A stretch of DNA of 64,000 nucleotides, from the NCBI RefSeq assembly GCF_019320115.1, contig NC_089591.1, positions 22,918,502 through 22,982,501 on the forward strand, in the 5' to 3' direction. Under the pieces are notes generated by a model. It had not been told where the DNA came from, did no database searches, and saw only the letters and a program-made list of their open reading frames with translations. The translations under genes were made by a program, and so were the position numbers. Numbering within the stretch: position 1 is the first letter of the stretch; every line of letters begins with the position of its first letter. Below are positions 59,812 through 64,000 of this stretch, one piece after another. This stretch comes from Miscanthus floridulus. Lineage: Eukaryota > Streptophyta > Magnoliopsida > Poales > Poaceae.

Positions 59812-59951
59812 GTAGCAAGCCCTCGATTCTAATTTTGTACCAAATTGATTGCTTTCTTAGGGTTTCACATCTTTAGATATATTGTATTTATTTGTATATC
59901 CTATCTATTCTATTGTGTAGTGAGTCATTGCCGTTGTGGTCCTATTTGCAG
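59812..59951 (+). other. Candidate intron in the 5' UTR of the E3 extra gene
   Basis: TTGTCAG|GTAGCAAG ... CTATTTGCAG|TTGTTAG, 140 bp, T-rich interior, 113 bp before the ATG. Matches the 141-bp candidate in E1. Confidence 0.6.
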
Positions 59952-60064
59952 TTGTTAGTCAACTCGGGGCCAAGCTCGCGAGTATGGATCGAGGCCAAGC
60001 CTCAGAAGTGACAGTTGGCAGTTGATCTTCAGTTAGTGATAGTTATTCTTTTTAGATCCATTAG

Positions 60065-62588
60065 ATGGCTCGTGTCAAGAATGTCAGAGGTAGGTCCTAG
60101 TGATGAGGATCCGAGTCCCCCACCTCGCTAGCCTACAGATACAAAAGACAAGGTGACGAACAAGCTTGCAACAAAGAAGCAGAAGTATCTAGATGCAGAT
60201 ACAGCTAGAGCAGCCACAGTTGCAGCAACTAGCAAAGCGTGCAGAGGCAGGAGGTGCTAGAGGTGGAGTCCAGATCATAGATCAGCTCTTGCCATCTATG
60301 AGGGCTGCACTAGAGCAGGTTGAGCACCGTCATGGTGGTCCAGCTAGGGACTGTTATGGTTATGGGACGGTGAGTTGTCTTGGATGAGAGTTAGCCTCAG
60401 GGGGAGTCATAGTAGGAGCCATAGCCAGCAGAGTAGACTCAGGAGGGAGAGCAAGCCGAGGAGATAGAGCAGGCACCTCAGCCATAGCTTTGCCGCTCTA
60501 ATCGTACCCATGCTCCAGTCACTCCGAGGTCAAAGACACAGTAGAGGGGTTCATGTCCACCGCCTAGACCATAGGGTCCGCCTCCAGTGACCCACTTGGA
60601 TTTGAGGGCCACCACAACCAACTAGGTTCAGTAGCTCAGATTTGTGGCTTTGAGTAGTGGTTTCCATCGAGGCAGGATGTGTGTGCTTTAGAGGGTTTCT
60701 AGACACCTCTGCAGGAAGATTTTTATAATGCATATCTTAATAGTGGGGCAGTATTCAGATCTTAGAGGGTGTGTAACATTGAGACCATTGGAGTAGCAGC
60801 TAGAGAGCACATTCACCCCTACCTATCTTACCTGCCAGGGCTAACAGATTTACTTGGACAGACATGCTTATATGTTCCATCTTGGGTCCGTCAGTTCTAT
60901 GCTACACTCTGGATTGACCCACAACATAAATTTATACACTTTGTATTCAGTGGCAGAGATTATAGGCTGATAAGCACTAGGGTTAGAGAGATACTAAGGC
61001 TTTAGGAGTAGCCCGTCTGGCTACATGAGGTTTGCTATGGACAGATAGTGCCCTAGACGCCCTCATGGTGGTATGGTGCCCCCTATAGATCTAGTCCGTC
61101 ATTGCTTCATAGAGCCATTCGGCGAGGGGTCTAGCAGGACACCCAGTGATCTCACTCCCACTTCTAGAGTGCTTGATGCCATTATGAGGAGGACACTACT
61201 TCTGAGGATGGGGTATCATGAGGGCTTGACTCACATACAGTTATAGTTACTGAACTCTCTAATGCAGGAGATAGTGTATGACATTTGGGATCTCCTTCTA
61301 TCAGAGATGGAGGATACTATTGCAGAGGGGTTCAGGGTCATAGGCAACTGTCATATGCTCACTGGATTACATTCTTGATCCATAGGGCAGTTACTATGAG
61401 GCCACCAGAGATGCTGGCAGAGTATAGTGGTGCTACTACAGAGTTCCCTACATACAACATGACTTAGATGATCTGACATAGTGTAGTGAAGACACCTAGC
61501 CAGTCGAGCCAACGCCCAGAGGTGCTAGAGACTGTAGCTTAGCAGGATGAGACCATCAGGAGCATAGTAGCTATAGAGGAGGAGCTTGATGCTTAGTAGG
61601 AGGGGTTTGTTGCGAACGACCCCAGTGATAGCTTAGATGATGACTATCAGCCTATTCCTTAGATGCCTCCACAACAACATGACCATAAGGCTGGTAGCTC
61701 TAGTTTAGCTCCATCTATACCATAGACTGACCCCGCTCAACTTGCCATACTTGAGTGGATGAGGCAGCATCAGGCTTGCCAGGCTCAGGAGACAGCTGCG
61801 ACTTTTGCTTAGTTTTAGACTAGGCAGGATGAGTTCCAGCGATAGCAACAGGTAATCGAGCAGCAACAGTAGGCCATACACCAGCAGCAGCTCCTCACGT
61901 AGCAGCAGCTCCTTAGATTTATGTAGCATGTTGTGACAGCTATTAGGGCTCCACCGCCATAGTCTTCGCCCCAGCTATGTCAGCCAACCACTACTTCTAA
62001 GACTCCAGCTGTATAGCCAAGTGGGCTTTAGAGTCAGGGATAGCCACCAACATAGTTTGCTTCACCTATAGAGCCGGTGTCCTATGGTTTGCCTCGCCAG
62101 TGCTAGCCCCATAGTTCACACCTCTTCAAATGGGCTTCACATCGGCTCAAACTTCCTCGCTGCTAGTGCTAGATACCTCAGTCTGCAAGAGCCTTAGAGC
62201 GGCTTTCAGTGAGTTGACAGGGTAGCCTACTCCACCATATTTGCATGTCTCAGGTCCTTCTATAGTTGCACCTATTACCGGGACTATAGAGACGCTCCCT
62301 TCTTCAGTTGCATCATTAGAGCCACCTGCTTCAGTGATACCTACAACGTCTACGGCCGCTCTAGTCCCTAATTTGGCCTAGACCACTTCAGCATCGCTTC
62401 CAACTACAGAGGGTCAGACAGTTCAGAGCTCAGGGTCAGATGATGATGGCACACAGTTCTAGCTTGCTTCTCGTACCTCAGTGCCCGACTCATCCGCTGT
62501 AGCCCCGCCGACCGTCCCTTAGGATTTGGTGTTTGATGCCAAAGGGGGAGAGGGATCGAGTATGTTAGACTTAGGGGGAGTGACTTAG
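60065..62588 (+). pseudogene. E3 extra gene after pol (unknown function, broken)
   Basis: Same gene as 1255-3730. ATG then MARVKNV, a Lys-rich stretch, a core at 60769-61005 with HPYLSYLPGLTDLLGQTCLY and WVRQFYATLWIDPQHKFIHF, RDYRLIS, later a stretch equivalent to SSRNPSDLTPTARVLEAI of E1 (61130-61180), and a Gln-rich end at 61740-61930. Very many in-frame TAGs, mostly at sites where E1 has CAG; some TAGs are shared with E1 (for example 60763-60765 and 3047-3049). The end after DAKGGEG overlaps purine tracts. Confidence 0.7.
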
Positions 62589-62598
62589 GGGGAGCTTA
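62538..62598 (+). other. Cluster of purine tracts in E3
   Basis: CCAAAGGGGGAGAGGGA, TTAGGGGGAGTGA and TTAGGGGGAGC within 60 bp, at the end of the extra gene and about 400 bp before the true purine tract. Confidence 0.6.
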
Positions 62599-62980
62599 GT
62601 TTATCTGTTATATTTGGTTTTTATGTGTGATACACTATTATGCATTCGTGTGCTTACTTTTGTGCATCAAACTATATTTATGTGATAGTGATATCTTTGT
62701 GATCGTGATATTTGACATGTGTGCTCTCTATTTTGAATCTTGTATATGTCATATCACTTGTGTTATGCTCATTTGCTTTGCTTCCATGTTTTACTTCGAT
62801 GCAAATGAGTTTTATTACCTGTACTCATGCTTATTTCATATCTTTTGAGTACATCATGTTGGCTTGGGTCATATAAGCTTGCCTAACTCTTTTGTTCTTA
62901 TTGTTAAAAGCTTATATGAACCAAACATGTTAAAAACCTCAACTTTTTCACATACTCGAGGTGGTATTGTCATCAATCAC
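62599..62980 (+). other. E3 3' untranslated spacer
   Basis: T-rich, colinear with 844-1254. A weak local inverted motif at about 62870-62920 (ATATAAGCTTGCC ... AAGCTTATATGA). No gene. Confidence 0.5.
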
Positions 62981-62995
62981 CAAAAATGGGGAGAT
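62981..62995 (+). other. E3 polypurine tract
   Basis: CAAAAATGGGGAGAT directly before the 3' LTR; one G of the E1 tract is T here. Confidence 0.82.
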
Positions 62996-64000
62996 TGAAA
63001 GCATCTAGGCCCCTAGTTGGGTTTTGGTGATTAATGACAATATGTGATTACTATAACTAACGTGTGTTTTGTAGAGGCAATTAAGTTAGGTCATGGTAAT
63101 GGAGATCGATTGGGCTATCATGGTGGTCATGCCCCTATGATGGAAATGATTTTGGTTTTCAAAGGATGGACGACAAGGTTAAGGATGGACTAGTTCTAAG
63201 TGTCGATTGGAGTTGAAGAGACACTTTGAGTAGTTTAGGACTTTGTTTTTTCCTTTGGCCATACTATTAAGGGGGGTATGGATGGGTAGCTTGACCTAGG
63301 TGAGTATAGTGGGTTAGGTGTGGTGCAAACTTGCTAAACCTAGCACTAGGTAGCTCCTAAAAAGCCCTTAGATCCATTGGAGGAAACTTCATTCAGGTAT
63401 GATCGAAAGTTGGAAGTGAATGGAGGGTCAAATGTTGACTGGACGCTGGCTTCGGTGTGACCGAACGCTGGCATAGATGCTGAGAGGTGAAGTGATCGGA
63501 CGCTGAGTCCTAGCGTCTGGTCAACTATAATAAAGTTCTAGAGAAGGAAAATCATGACCGAACGCCTTGATCAAGGTGAAGTCATTTGGAAGTGACCAGA
63601 TGCTGAGAGGTGAAGTGATCGGACGCTGAGTCCTAGCGTCCGGTCAACTATAATAAAGTTCTAGAGAAGGAAAATCATGACCGGACGTGTCCGGTCAGTG
63701 TTGACCGGACACTGAGTCCCAGCGTCTGGTTGACTCCAGTAAGGTTCCAGAGAGGGAAAATCATAATTGAATGTGTCTAGTCAGTGCTGATCGGACGTTG
63801 TCCAGCGTCCGGTCACCACTTGATCACTAGAATTTGGGGTGAACTGACCGGTGCGTCTAGTCAAAATGACCGGAGCGTCCAGTCACCCCGCAGAGGCACA
63901 TAACGGTTTATTTTTCAGCCATGCTTATAAATACTTCCTCCATTCATGTGTGGGGGTACTTTTGCTCATTCTAACAGCTAAGAAACACCTTTGAGAGTGC
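62996..64000 (+). repeat. E3 3' LTR (partial, runs off the window)
   Basis: TGAAAGCATCTAGG start; colinear with 39200-40107. About 97 bp longer over this span because of a 123-bp tandem duplication (period seen at 63478 and 63601), partly offset by losses. TATAAATA at 63926-63933. Array member TGACCGGACGTGTCCGGTCA at 63678-63697. Confidence 0.92.

Larger units (their letters stand above)
39200..64000 (+). mobile_element. E3: Sirevirus-type copia element on plus strand, carrying E5
   Basis: 5' LTR 39200-40753, PBS, gag (split by E5), pol, extra gene, purine tract, 3' LTR from 62996 to beyond the window. Same family as E1 and E2 in the opposite orientation. The left flank CTTCT (39195-39199) is the predicted target duplication in the E4 LTR. 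The LTRs are well diverged and pol has many indels, so it is older than E1. Without E5 its internal part is about 10.1 kb, like that of E1. Confidence 0.92.

Noticed and set aside
1..64000. tRNA, rRNA, snRNA genes or miniature inverted-repeat elements
   Set aside because: I saw no convincing tRNA box A/B pair, rRNA core or short terminal-inverted-repeat element, but a full scan by eye is not reliable; tRNAscan-SE and a repeat search would settle it.

Overview
The window looks like plant nuclear repeat DNA, most likely from a grass of the sorghum/sugarcane/Miscanthus type. That placement is an inference from the retrotransposon families, the CCGG-rich LTRs and GC-rich leader exons; no species-diagnostic gene is present. 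I found no host gene, rRNA, tRNA or CRISPR. Essentially every base can be assigned to LTR retrotransposons nested in one another.

I name the elements E1-E7. E1 (1-12471, minus; outer part of its 3' LTR lies left of the window), E2 (12472-17738, minus, truncated) and E3 (39200-64000, plus; its 3' LTR runs off the right edge) are one Ty1/copia family with Sirevirus hallmarks: a long gag with two CCHC knuckles and a coiled coil, pol in the order PR-IN-RT-RH, an extra ~800-codon gene after pol, and several purine tracts before the 3' LTR. E5 (42910-55059, minus) is a complete Ty3/gypsy chromovirus with 3.67-kb LTRs and an AGAAG target duplication, sitting inside the E3 gag. E4 (24081-39199, minus) is an older chromovirus with 4.5-kb LTRs; its right LTR is interrupted by E3. 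E6 (17739-20442) is an E4-family LTR piece in the opposite orientation. E7 (20443-24080) is DNA resembling the LTR/leader of a third gypsy family. Insertion order from the junctions: E5 into E3 into E4 into E7, and E1 into E2 into E6.

Coding state: E1 has the best pol (one frameshift). E5 pol is one frame with three nonsense codons, but its gag has lost its N-terminal half. E2, E3 and E4 are decayed. Much of the damage is C-to-T or G-to-A at CG and CHG sites, notably CAG to TAG, the pattern expected from deamination of methylated cytosine.

The two most interesting signals are not ordinary gag-pol. (1) The gypsy LTRs of E4, E5, E6 and E7 contain exon-like open segments with good splice sites that mostly start and end in phase 1. 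In E5 three segments join in one frame and end in a Cys-containing, acidic tail with a stop codon, suggesting a split small gene inside the R-U5 leader. (2) The extra gene of the Sirevirus family has its own upstream block: a palindromic CCGGACG array like that of the LTR, a GC-rich leader and a conserved ~140-bp intron. It looks like an independently expressed cargo gene.
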